Source of the DNA: Bacteroidia bacterium
Lineage (GTDB): Bacteria > Bacteroidota > Bacteroidia > JABEUT01
Direction: 5' to 3'
Assembly (NCBI GenBank): GCA_013044305.1
Contig: JABEUT010000191.1
Coordinates: 1 to 5,947, forward strand
Length of the DNA: 5,947 bases
Shown here: one piece after another, positions 1-5,947 of the stretch
How the letters are laid out: the number at the start of each line of letters is the position of its first letter
Position numbering within the stretch: position 1 is the first letter of the stretch
Notes under the pieces: generated by a model
The model's input: only the letters and a program-made list of their open reading frames with translations
Database searches by the model: none
Told to the model about the DNA's origin: nothing
Position numbers and translations under genes: made by a program

Positions 1-1112
1 AGGGTGGAGTCATCGGCCTGAATGAAAGGTGAAGCCTCGTCGTATTCGGTGTTTATATTAGGTCCCAGATTTACGGGCTGGCTCCATTTACCGCTGTCGG
101 AAATGGTTATCCTGTATAGGTCGGTGCCGCCCATGCCTCCTGCTCTGCTGCTGGCGAAAATAAGGGTTTTGCCGTCGGAGCTCACACAGGCCCCCGGATT
201 GGCGCTGCCGTTGTTTATTGTTCCGGGTGCTGCCGAATCAATAGAACGTCCGCCCCCCCAAAGCAGACCGTGCAGGTTGCTTACGTACAGGTTGCCTGTA
301 CCCTCGGCTTCGGTCTGGCAGTAAATTAACGACTGTCCGTCGAAAGAGATGGAAAGGCAGGAGTTGTTTCCTCCGGTATTTACGGCATTCCCGATGCTCT
401 TTGCCCTGGTCCAAGCCCCGTCGGGTTTAATGTTGGAAATCCATACCTGTTCGTTGTAAAACCCGAGTGAATCTTTTTCGGAGGTAGAGTCGTTTATACC
501 TCCAAGCCTTCGTGATGTAAAAATAATTTCCTGCTCATCGGCTGTAACTGCGGGATTGTAATCGGGGTATTTGCTGTTTATGCTGTCGCCCATGTTTGTT
601 ATTTTGCAGTCAACAGGGTCTTTAAGCAGCTCTATTCCGTTGGTGCAGCAATTTATCCAGTAATCAATATCCTTCTGCCGTGCATCGGATTTCGACAGCA
701 TTTTTTTAAAAACATTGAAACTGTAAATGGCGTCGTTAAACTGATAATTTATGTGAAGCGCCCTTGCATAGTAGTAGTAAGCCGGCGCCGGCGCCCTTTT
801 TTCATAAGGATCATCGGGGGTGTAATTGGACGAGATGTGTGCAACTGATTTTCGCAGATAGGCCAGGGCATTGGCTTTATGAGCCGGGGTTTTAAGGTAG
901 AGCTGCCCAATGAAGTAACAAACATTGGCGTTTTGAGTATCGGCTTTATATAGCTGCAGGAATGTCCTTAACGAGGAGTCGTTCAGATGCTCATTCATCA
1001 TCAGATTCCCCTGTGTGAACAGGTAGCGTATGTTCTCATTCCCGCCTCCTTTTTGTGCAGAAAGCTGCAGGGTGAGCAGCAGTGAAAATATAAGTGAAGT
1101 AACTTTATTCAA
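1..1112 (-). CDS. PorE-like TPR/PD40 exported protein, C-terminus beyond the window (paralog of the upstream gene)
   Basis: The minus-strand frame is open from 1112 to the left edge with no stop or frameshift: 370 codons, incomplete at the 3' end. No function beyond 'envelope scaffold' can be claimed. Residues 1-20 form a signal peptide (basic NK, a Leu-rich core, then LSAQ before KGGG). Residues ~30-165 are a TPR-like helical region with NANVCYFIGQLYL and AYYYYARALH. From ~170 on come PD40 propeller blades, for example SSDGKTLIFASSRAGGMGG (residues 311-329) followed by TDLYRI. It aligns with the 848-residue neighbour throughout. By hand count 67 of 108 residues are identical between FTQ and the FKK helix. 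I chose TTG (1112-1110) because an in-frame TAA lies at 1151-1149, no ATG lies between, and the first in-frame ATG is inside the TPR region and would lose the signal peptide. The gap to the upstream stop is 20 bases, so co-transcription is likely. By analogy, CRD and OmpA-like domains should follow outside the window. Confidence 0.88.
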   Translation of the reverse strand, partial: MNKVTSLIFSLLLTLQLSAQKGGGNENIRYLFTQGNLMMNEHLNDSSLRTFLQLYKADTQNANVCYFIGQLYLKTPAHKANALAYLRKSVAHISSNYTPDDPYEKRAPAPAYYYYARALHINYQFNDAIYSFNVFKKMLSKSDARQKDIDYWINCCTNGIELLKDPVDCKITNMGDSINSKYPDYNPAVTADEQEIIFTSRRLGGINDSTSEKDSLGFYNEQVWISNIKPDGAWTRAKSIGNAVNTGGNNSCLSISFDGQSLIYCQTEAEGTGNLYVSNLHGLLWGGGRSIDSAAPGTINNGSANPGACVSSDGKTLIFASSRAGGMGGTDLYRITISDSGKWSQPVNLGPNINTEYDEASPFIQADDST

Positions 1113-1132
1113 AGAAGGAAGGCGTTGAGTTG

Positions 1133-3679
1133 TTATTTGATATACACCTTAACATACTGATACCACTGATATTTCGATTCGTCAGAAGCATCATGCCTGT
1201 ATGGAGGCCCCGAAACTTTGGCTTCGGTTCGTAAATTCAGGTTTTTCATTTCGGCATGCTTGTCATTCAATGCTTTCTTTATAACCTCTTCGGCAAGTTT
1301 CGCACGGTCCAGTGCCAGTCCTTTATTGCCTTTTGTAAAGATATGGGTAGGTACTTTTGATGCGCTTGCCACAATGGTTACATTTACTTTGTCTGTGGCA
1401 AGGGCTGCCGTAATTTTATCTATAAGGGCCGAGAACCCGTCATCCTGTTCCGAGATGGCATTGGTGTTGTAGCCAAAATATCTTATAAAATCGGGAGCGG
1501 AGGTAGCCAGGGTTTTCTTTGTACGGTTTTCTTTGCCGCCCGCTTTACCTTTAACGGTGGTTACAATAGTGTCGGGCGGAGCAGGAGCAGGGTTTACGGC
1601 TACCTCATTTTCTTCAGGAATTTCGGGCAGTTTGTTGAGATCGGCCGGAAGGCTGTGATAGCAGTATGTCCTTCTTTTAAGGCCGTCGAAATTACGCACT
1701 GTTTTGTTATTGGAATTCAGGAGCAGTAATTTTTTCGGACGCAGTTTGGATTCTTTTGCATCAAACTCCAGCAGATAGGTGCTGTCTGGGTTCAGGCCTG
1801 TGAAGGTGAAGGCGCCATTGGTGCCGGTAGCTGTTGTCTGAATTACCCTGCCGCCATTATCGGCAAGCAGCAGTTCCATTTCCGATAAGGGTTCAATGGG
1901 GCTGTTGTTTAGCAATATTTTCCCGGTCATATTCTCGGTCTTAACTTCCCTTGCTTTGGCAACAACTGCCTCGGCAGCCTTCTTTTTCGGGGCAAAAACA
2001 TTGGTGGTGTCGCCGAGTATTATGCCGGAACGGAAGAAAGCCCTTGCAAGGCTGGAGTAGGAACTGTCGGAGGAAAGCAGGAATTTTTGATTGAATACGG
2101 TTTTACCTTGTGTGGTAATTGTAATGTTGTAGTTGGTGTTCGGGCGCATCACCTGCAGGAACTTGCCTGTGGCGTAATTGACTCCGGTTGTTACTGCGTT
2201 ATTGCTGCCTACAGGACATGCTGTTATTTTCAAATCATTAGGCAGGCGGCTGCCGTCGGCGTTTTTTATATATCCGTCGAGCACGGCTACCTGATCAACG
2301 GGCAGGGGCTTGTTGAAGATTACTTCATAAATATCCCTTTCGCCGCTGCCGCCGTTACGTATGGAGGTGTAAAAGGCTCTTCGTCCGTCGGCAGAGAGGT
2401 AAAAGTAGAGGTCGTCGTCGGGGCTGTTTACCGGATAGCCGAGGTTTTTAATTTTTCCCCAGTTGCCTGATGCGTTCTCTCTGGCGCTGAATACATCAAA
2501 TCCGCCCATAGTATTATGTCCTTTTGAACTGAAGAACAGTGTGGAGTCGTCGGGGTGGATAAACGGGGCATCTTCATCGTATTGTGTATTCACCAGGCTG
2601 CCGAGGTTAACAGGGTCATCCCATTTGCCGTTGCTTTCTATTGTTATTTTGTATAGGTCGGTTCCGCCGAAACCGCCCGCACGTTTGCTTGCAAAAATAA
2701 TGGTTCGCTGGTCGGGGCTTATACAGCAGCTTGGTTCATAGGAGTTGCTGTTCACCACGCCCACATCGTTGGAGTCTATCGCTTCGGGATAGCTCCACTG
2801 TGTTCCTCGCAGGTAAGTAACCTTAAGGCTGCCGTTTGCGCCTTCTGAAAAAATGGAGTTGTCCTGATAAATGATAAGTTGCTGCCCGTCGGGCGACACT
2901 GATATTGTTTTGTCGTTTCGGGGGGTATTTACAGGCTGACCGATGTTGGCTGCCTGTGTCCAGCCTCCGCCGGGTTTGGCGTACGATATCCAGATGTCTT
3001 CATAGTAGTGTTTGTTCAGGTCCCTGTTGGAATCGCCATTCATCAATGGGCGGCAGGAGGTGAAAAACAATTCCTGTTCATCGGCGGTGATTATTGGGGC
3101 AAAGTCGGGGTAGGGGCTGTTCACGCTATCGCCCAGGTTAATTATTTTGCAATCTACAGGGTATTGCATCAAATCCTTGGCATTGTTGCAGCAATTAATC
3201 CAGTAGTCAATGGTGTCGGCATCGGAGGTAAGCAGTTTTTTGAATCTGCTGAAGTTTTGTATGGCCTCATCGAATTTATAATTCAGATGCTGGGCCCTTG
3301 CAAGGTAATAATATGCAATGGCGGGAGCGTCTTTTTCGTAAGCATCATCAGGGTGATAATTGCCGGTAACATGTGCCGCAGCCTTCTCAAGATAAGGCAG
3401 CGACTTTGATTTATAGGCGGTGGTAAGCAAGTAAAGCTGTCCGATATTATAACATACGTTGGCGTTGGCGCTGTCGGTTTTGTACATGCTCGTAAAGGTC
3501 ATCAGGGCAGAGTCGTAAAAGTGCTCGCCCATCATCAGGTTTGCCTGCGTGAACATTTTCTTCCAGTGTTCGGTTGCGGCGTTCACCGGCTGGGCTTTAA
3601 GGTTTTCGGAATTAAGAATAACAAGCAAAGAAAGTATTGTTGTTAAAGTAAACAGTGTCTTATTTTTCCGGAAAAACAT
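1133..3679 (-). CDS. PorE-like exported protein: TPR, PD40 propeller, CRD repeats, degenerate OmpA-like C-terminus
   Basis: Complete 848-residue protein. Residues 1-30 are a signal peptide ending LKAQ, with no lipobox Cys. Residues ~35-170 are TPR-like helices. Residues ~185-455 hold about five PD40 blades with motifs such as ITADEQELFFTS, SPDGQQLIIY, SPDQRTIIFASKRAGGFGG, HPDDSTLFFSSKG and SADGRRAFYTS. Two carboxypeptidase-regulatory-like beta domains follow (~465-530 and ~583-650), then a Pro-rich linker (~685-705). The tail (~728-848) has the strand-helix-strand-helix pattern of OmpA-like domains and ends YQYVKVYIK. This order matches PorE, the T9SS component that tethers to peptidoglycan, and many unnamed Bacteroidota 'OmpA family' proteins. 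PorE is a lipoprotein and this one is not, so direct orthology is unlikely. The tail keeps the motif Arg (LALDRAKLAEEV, R792), but the Asp of the usual 'GHTD' is missing (IVASASK). The start is fixed by an upstream in-frame stop with no other start between. Family placement is firm, the role is inferred: an envelope scaffold or a secretion/gliding accessory. Confidence 0.92.
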   Translation of the reverse strand: MFFRKNKTLFTLTTILSLLVILNSENLKAQPVNAATEHWKKMFTQANLMMGEHFYDSALMTFTSMYKTDSANANVCYNIGQLYLLTTAYKSKSLPYLEKAAAHVTGNYHPDDAYEKDAPAIAYYYLARAQHLNYKFDEAIQNFSRFKKLLTSDADTIDYWINCCNNAKDLMQYPVDCKIINLGDSVNSPYPDFAPIITADEQELFFTSCRPLMNGDSNRDLNKHYYEDIWISYAKPGGGWTQAANIGQPVNTPRNDKTISVSPDGQQLIIYQDNSIFSEGANGSLKVTYLRGTQWSYPEAIDSNDVGVVNSNSYEPSCCISPDQRTIIFASKRAGGFGGTDLYKITIESNGKWDDPVNLGSLVNTQYDEDAPFIHPDDSTLFFSSKGHNTMGGFDVFSARENASGNWGKIKNLGYPVNSPDDDLYFYLSADGRRAFYTSIRNGGSGERDIYEVIFNKPLPVDQVAVLDGYIKNADGSRLPNDLKITACPVGSNNAVTTGVNYATGKFLQVMRPNTNYNITITTQGKTVFNQKFLLSSDSSYSSLARAFFRSGIILGDTTNVFAPKKKAAEAVVAKAREVKTENMTGKILLNNSPIEPLSEMELLLADNGGRVIQTTATGTNGAFTFTGLNPDSTYLLEFDAKESKLRPKKLLLLNSNNKTVRNFDGLKRRTYCYHSLPADLNKLPEIPEENEVAVNPAPAPPDTIVTTVKGKAGGKENRTKKTLATSAPDFIRYFGYNTNAISEQDDGFSALIDKITAALATDKVNVTIVASASKVPTHIFTKGNKGLALDRAKLAEEVIKKALNDKHAEMKNLNLRTEAKVSGPPYRHDASDESKYQWYQYVKVYIK

Positions 3680-3734
3680 AATTATCTTCAGAATATGCGG
3701 TTAGGTATTCATTTCGTTTAATATTAACGCCACC

Positions 3735-3742
3735 CAAAAGTA
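3735..3742 (-). promoter_or_regulatory. Candidate Bacteroidota -7 promoter element for the PorE-like pair
   Basis: The minus strand reads TACTTTTG, an exact match to the Bacteroidota -7 consensus TAnnTTTG. It lies 55 bases upstream of the ATG at 3679, so transcription would start near 3728 with a leader of about 50 bases. I find no good -33 TTTG at the usual spacing, so support is only half of a promoter. It would serve both minus-strand PorE-like genes. Confidence 0.4.
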
Positions 3743-3950
3743 AAGTTTTTTTGTATAAAATATGAGGTTTTGCGAGAATGTTCAAATGATTTTTGTTTTT
3801 GCGGGCGATATTGTATAGGCGGTGCGGTTCAGGCAGCTAAGTTTATATTCTGAAAAAGGTATCGGTAATAGGCATTTTATTTGATACTTTTATTTCTATA
3901 CCCGTATTTTATTTTTTATAATCTTTGCAGCCGGTAAAACGGAACAAGAA

Positions 3951-4805
3951 ATGATATTGATAGCCGACAGTGGTTCTACAAAAGCAGCTTGGAGGCTGGT
4001 TGCCGCCAATGGCAAAATATACAGTTACCTGACCGAAGGGCTCAATCCGTACTTTAAAACGAATACTGAAATTATTGAAGAGATCAGGGGTTCGCTGATC
4101 CCCAATTTTCCTGCAGCCACGCAAGTAAGTCATATATTTTTTTATGGAGCGGGATGTTCGGGCACCGAAAAATGCAAAAGGGTGAAGGAGGCTTTGCACG
4201 ATTGCTTTGCCGGGGCTACAATAAGGGTGGAGCATGACATACTTGCGGCGGCACACGCCGCCTGCGGTAATTCGGCGGGTATTGTAAGCATACTGGGTAC
4301 AGGCTCCAATTCGTGCCTGTTCAATGGCAAGAGAATTGTAAGCCAGATTGGAGGTTTGGGGCATATATTGGGCGATGAGGGAAGCGGTGCACACTTAGGT
4401 AAAAATTTGCTTGCGGCTTATCTGAATCATGCCCTGCCCAAAGAAATTGTAAACGAGTTTGAGCAAACCTTTAGCCTGACCAGAGAAGAGATAAGAAAGC
4501 GTGTATATGAAAAACCCCTTGCCAACAGGTTTTTGGCATCTTTCAGCCGGTTTATAGGTGACAGGCAGCAGCATCCGTATTTCGAACAATTGGTAAAAAG
4601 CTGTTTCAATCTTTTTTTGGAACAGCATGTATGCAGGTATCGCGGCTTTAAAAATAAACCGGCGCATTTTGTAGGTTCTGTGGCATATTATTTCAAGGAT
4701 GTACTGCTGGAAACGGCAAAGTCGAAAGGGATTACGACAGGCAAAATTCTGCCATACCCGGTCGAGGCTTTAACGGAATACCACCTTTCGAATAAAAAAG
4801 GTTGA
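3951..4805 (+). CDS. BadF/BadG/BcrA/BcrD-family N-acetylglucosamine kinase
   Basis: Complete 284-residue cytoplasmic sugar kinase of the ASKHA (actin/hexokinase/Hsp70) fold, the usual size for Bacteroidota members annotated as N-acetylglucosamine kinase. Visible motifs: phosphate-1 loop ADSGSTKAAW (residues 5-14, with D6 and T10), GAGCSG (66-71), a catalytic-region Asp in EHDILAAA (D96), phosphate-2 loop ILGTGSNS (114-121), the family signature GGLGHILGDEGSGAHLG (134-150), and the adenosine-side motif VGSVAYYF (241-248). By family knowledge it phosphorylates GlcNAc or a related amino sugar with ATP, which fits salvage of cell-wall or chitin sugars. The exact substrate cannot be read from sequence; MurNAc or glucosamine are alternatives. 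The ATG follows an A-rich stretch (GGAACAAGAA) without a Shine-Dalgarno site, normal for this phylum. It is divergent from the PorE-like pair and convergent with the toxin-antitoxin block, so it appears to be transcribed alone. All key motifs are intact. Confidence 0.9.
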   Translation: MILIADSGSTKAAWRLVAANGKIYSYLTEGLNPYFKTNTEIIEEIRGSLIPNFPAATQVSHIFFYGAGCSGTEKCKRVKEALHDCFAGATIRVEHDILAAAHAACGNSAGIVSILGTGSNSCLFNGKRIVSQIGGLGHILGDEGSGAHLGKNLLAAYLNHALPKEIVNEFEQTFSLTREEIRKRVYEKPLANRFLASFSRFIGDRQQHPYFEQLVKSCFNLFLEQHVCRYRGFKNKPAHFVGSVAYYFKDVLLETAKSKGITTGKILPYPVEALTEYHLSNKKG

Positions 4806-4851
4806 ACGCTGCGATGGATATATTGGACGTGATTCTTCTTATGTAGCCGTT

Positions 4852-4995
4852 CTATTTATATTCTAAAGGTTCTTGCGAGGTGTGCCTCATACGAACAATT
4901 TGAATATGGTCGGGAGCTATTTTATAAGTTATGCGGAAATGATAAACTGTAAATGCACTAAAATCACCGGTATTATCTTTTCTGAACTTTTCTGG
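4852..4995 (-). pseudogene. C-terminal remnant of a RelE/ParE-family toxin
   Basis: The minus strand encodes 47 codons and a TAG stop, running from PEKFRKDN through VYHFRITYKIAPDHIQIV to RMRHTSQEPLEYK. This is the C-terminal half of a RelE/ParE-type toxin: the '(F)P-x-K-F' segment, the central 'hyRi.Ykia' strand, and the closing 'IvrmRHTSqeP' strand with its conserved Arg-His. Intact family members are about 90-100 residues, so the N-terminal half is missing, and there is no start codon upstream because the preceding codon is the hepT stop TAA at 4998-4996. It therefore sits in frame and flush behind hepT, although HepT is an unrelated all-helical fold. No ParD- or antitoxin-like partner and no N-terminal half are visible upstream of mntA. 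Most likely it is a dead fragment left when the MntA-HepT block replaced the rest of the gene. Readthrough of the TAA would give a HepT-ParE fusion, but I see no evidence for that. Confidence 0.7.
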
Positions 4996-5334
4996 TTACT
5001 TTTTTTGAAGTAACAATTCTACTTCCTTTTTAAGGATTGGCAGATGTCTGGTAATAATTCCCCAAATAATGTAATCATCTATAGTATCATAGCCATGAGA
5101 AATCCTGTTTCTAAAATTAACAGCACCCTTGGGGTTATTTATTTTGATTTCAGGGTCAAGTTCCAAAACGCGTTTCATAGCTTCTCCTATTATTTCCAAC
5201 TCACGTTCTACTGCCCTCTTTACTAACTTATTGTTTTTATAGTCAGCGAACGTTCTGGTTTGCTCGGTAAAGTTATTAATGGAAGAAATAGAGTTAACAA
5301 TATCCTGGAGAAATTTTTTAATTTGTCTTTCCAT
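4996..5334 (-). CDS. hepT: HepT-family HEPN toxin (DUF86)
   Basis: Complete 112-residue all-helical HEPN protein. The RNase signature R-x4-H-x-Y is intact as RNRISHGY (R75, H80, Y82). By knowledge of the family (Shewanella MntA-HepT), HepT is a toxic RNase that cuts cellular RNA, reported to target tRNA. It is silenced when the partner MntA transfers AMP groups onto the Tyr of this motif, and Y82 is present. Other family features visible: the N-terminal helix MERQIKKFLQDIVNSISSI, the helix around ERELEIIGEAMKRV, and the C-terminal IIWGIITRHLPILKKEVELL. The ATG lies 17 bases inside the mntA end, in another frame, so translational coupling is likely. The region is AT-rich (about 33-35% GC in two sampled lines, versus 43-62% in sampled lines of the envelope and kinase genes), suggesting recent transfer. 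Its stop codon abuts an in-frame ParE remnant. A different HEPN function is possible, but the partner makes the assignment strong. Confidence 0.93.
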   Translation of the reverse strand: MERQIKKFLQDIVNSISSINNFTEQTRTFADYKNNKLVKRAVERELEIIGEAMKRVLELDPEIKINNPKGAVNFRNRISHGYDTIDDYIIWGIITRHLPILKKEVELLLQKK

Positions 5335-5635
5335 AAAGGAGTTGTTTCTTTTCGTTCAATTCCTCTATGAAGTAAGGATTTGTCAAGGAATTCTCTGATA
5401 CCATATCTACTTTACGTTTAAAGAGATCTTCCAACTTGTCCCACAAATCCCACATCATTTCACCCCTGTCTGCCGGTTCTAATGACTCATCCATATTAAT
5501 TATAAAATCAACATCGCTATTTTCATTAAATTTATCAGTAACCACCGAGCCAAACGCGTACGCCGATTTTACATGATGCTCTTTGAACATCTTTTTTATT
5601 TCGGGTAGTTTTTCATTTAAAAATGAGTGCAACAT
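5318..5635 (-). CDS. mntA: MntA-family minimal nucleotidyltransferase antitoxin
   Basis: Complete 105-residue minimal nucleotidyltransferase. The catalytic signature G-S-x10-D-x-D is exact: AFGS (G29, S30), then ten residues, then DVD (D41, D43). A third candidate metal ligand is D77 in KRKVDMVSE. By family knowledge the protein silences the HEPN toxin by adding AMP groups to its active-site Tyr, using ATP, and so acts as a chemical antitoxin (type VII) rather than a simple binding partner. Here the antitoxin gene comes first and hepT second, overlapping by 17 bases. The start ATG (5635-5633) gives a family-normal N-terminal helix, LNEKLPEIKKMFKEH. A good promoter element lies just upstream. 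All catalytic residues are present, so the pair is expected to work. An orphan nucleotidyltransferase of the kanamycin-resistance type is unlikely given the size and the neighbour. Confidence 0.93.
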   Translation of the reverse strand: MLHSFLNEKLPEIKKMFKEHHVKSAYAFGSVVTDKFNENSDVDFIINMDESLEPADRGEMMWDLWDKLEDLFKRKVDMVSENSLTNPYFIEELNEKKQLLYGKTN

Positions 5636-5653
5636 TTAGCAGTGAATTTTATA

Positions 5654-5661
5654 CAAAGGTA
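5654..5661 (-). promoter_or_regulatory. Candidate -7 promoter element of the mntA-hepT operon
   Basis: The minus strand reads TACCTTTG, an exact match to TAnnTTTG, 18 bases upstream of the mntA ATG. Transcription would begin near 5647 with a leader of only about a dozen bases. No clear -33 TTTG is present at the expected distance. Position and orientation fit mntA well. Confidence 0.5.
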
Positions 5662-5711
5662 GGAAATTTTAATAGTACATGAGTTAACATGGATTAGACG
5701 GGTTTATACTT

Positions 5712-5723
5712 TTAGTATACTAA
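5712..5723. repeat. Perfect 12-base palindrome upstream of mntA
   Basis: TTAGTATACTAA is its own reverse complement. It lies about 77 bases upstream of the mntA start and about 50 bases upstream of the proposed -7 element. It could be a dimeric regulator's operator or simply AT-rich chance symmetry. It has no T-run typical of a terminator. Confidence 0.35.
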
Positions 5724-5947
5724 TGGTTCATAGCGTTTTTTTATGCCCTGACAATTAAGCCAGAGGGCTAAAGATGGGGAACATACCCGCCTGACTGACA
5801 GGGTCGGCCAGGCTTGGAGAATATTTTACAATAATTTAATAAGCGAAACACTGTTGTCCGAGATAAATTATTTTGCGCATTGAAACCATTGATTTTATTG
5901 AGTTTTCTGTGAAAATTGGAAAAGTAAGCCCCCTTTACGCTGATAGG

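Larger units (their letters stand above)
5636..5947. other. Gene-free right end; possible insertion-sequence edge
   Basis: No recognisable complete gene in these 312 bases. It starts with the mntA promoter region and the palindrome. Around 5744-5820 are short GC-rich inverted repeats: GCCCT/AGGGC, and GCCTG/CAGGC around CTGACTGACAGG. From about 5852 (TGTTGTCCGAGATAAA) to the edge the character changes. The minus strand there reads AAAGGGGGCTTACTTTTCC, which reminds me of terminal regions of IS21- or IS4-type elements in Bacteroidota, but I cannot align it. The minus strand has an open frame of about 60 codons from the edge to a TAG near 5770, without recognisable protein features. The plus strand has a short open frame from a TTG near 5873 to the edge, equally featureless. 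Confidence 0.3.

Noticed and set aside
22..324. Plus-strand open frame of 100 codons
   Set aside because: It is antisense to the PD40 region of the truncated minus-strand gene. A similar antisense frame at 2463-2741 shares YRSVPP and LLAKI only because both mirror the conserved GGTDLY(R/K)I blade.
781..796. GCCGGC repeat as a structural or regulatory element
   Set aside because: It is simply the coding of Ala-Pro-Ala-Pro-Ala in the minus-strand gene.
2463..2741. Plus-strand open frame of 92 codons
   Set aside because: Mirror of the propeller repeat of the 848-residue gene; no start context and no family resemblance.
3920..3927. AATCTTTG as the -7 element of the kinase promoter
   Set aside because: One mismatch at a key base of TAnnTTTG and no TTTG at -33 spacing (the nearest, 3880-3883, is 36 bases away). 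Position is plausible but the match is not good enough to list.
3909..4394. Minus-strand open frame of 161 codons across the kinase start
   Set aside because: It covers the kinase N-terminus, whose motifs (DSGSTK, GTGSNS) are clear on the plus strand. The antisense product is rich in Cys, Arg and Tyr and looks like no family.
4395..4667. Minus-strand open frames inside the kinase C-terminal half
   Set aside because: Antisense shadows of a well-supported gene.
4783..4802. ACCTTT / AAAGGT inverted repeat at the kinase end as a terminator
   Set aside because: Six A/T-rich pairs with an 8-base loop, inside the last codons, and no T-run after it; too weak for an intrinsic terminator.

Overview
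The window most likely comes from a member of the Bacteroidota. Four signs point there: two exported proteins with the TPR / PD40 propeller / carboxypeptidase-regulatory / OmpA-like layout typical of this phylum (as in the type IX secretion protein PorE), start codons preceded by A-rich stretches rather than Shine-Dalgarno sites, two exact matches to the Bacteroidota -7 promoter element TAnnTTTG placed upstream of minus-strand genes, and a BadF/BadG-type GlcNAc kinase of the size common there. The genus cannot be told from the sequence.

Positions 1-3679 (minus strand) hold two tandem paralogous cell-envelope genes. The first transcribed, 1133-3679, is complete (848 residues). The second starts only 20 bases after it with a probable TTG codon at 1112-1110 and runs off the left edge after 370 visible codons. 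They look like one operon read from a promoter near 3735-3742. Both begin with a signal peptide, and their TPR and propeller regions align nearly end to end.

A 271-base divergent intergenic region (3680-3950) separates them from a plus-strand sugar kinase (3951-4805), a BadF/BadG/BcrA/BcrD-type N-acetylglucosamine kinase probably used in amino-sugar salvage.

Positions 4852-5635 (minus strand) form a visibly AT-richer block: a complete MntA-HepT toxin-antitoxin pair (mntA at 5318-5635, hepT at 4996-5334, overlapping by 17 bases). Directly behind the hepT stop codon, in the same frame, lies a 47-codon C-terminal remnant of an unrelated RelE/ParE-family toxin. This is a small defence or plasticity spot in which one toxin system seems to have replaced or interrupted another.

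Positions 5636-5947 carry the mntA promoter candidate, a perfect 12-base palindrome, and then sequence without a recognisable gene, the last ~100 bases of which may be the end of an insertion sequence. I see no RNA gene and no CRISPR array. I do not see a clearly new biological system. The points most worth a second look are the in-frame ParE remnant behind hepT, the OmpA-like domain that has lost its peptidoglycan-binding Asp, and the tandem PorE-like pair.
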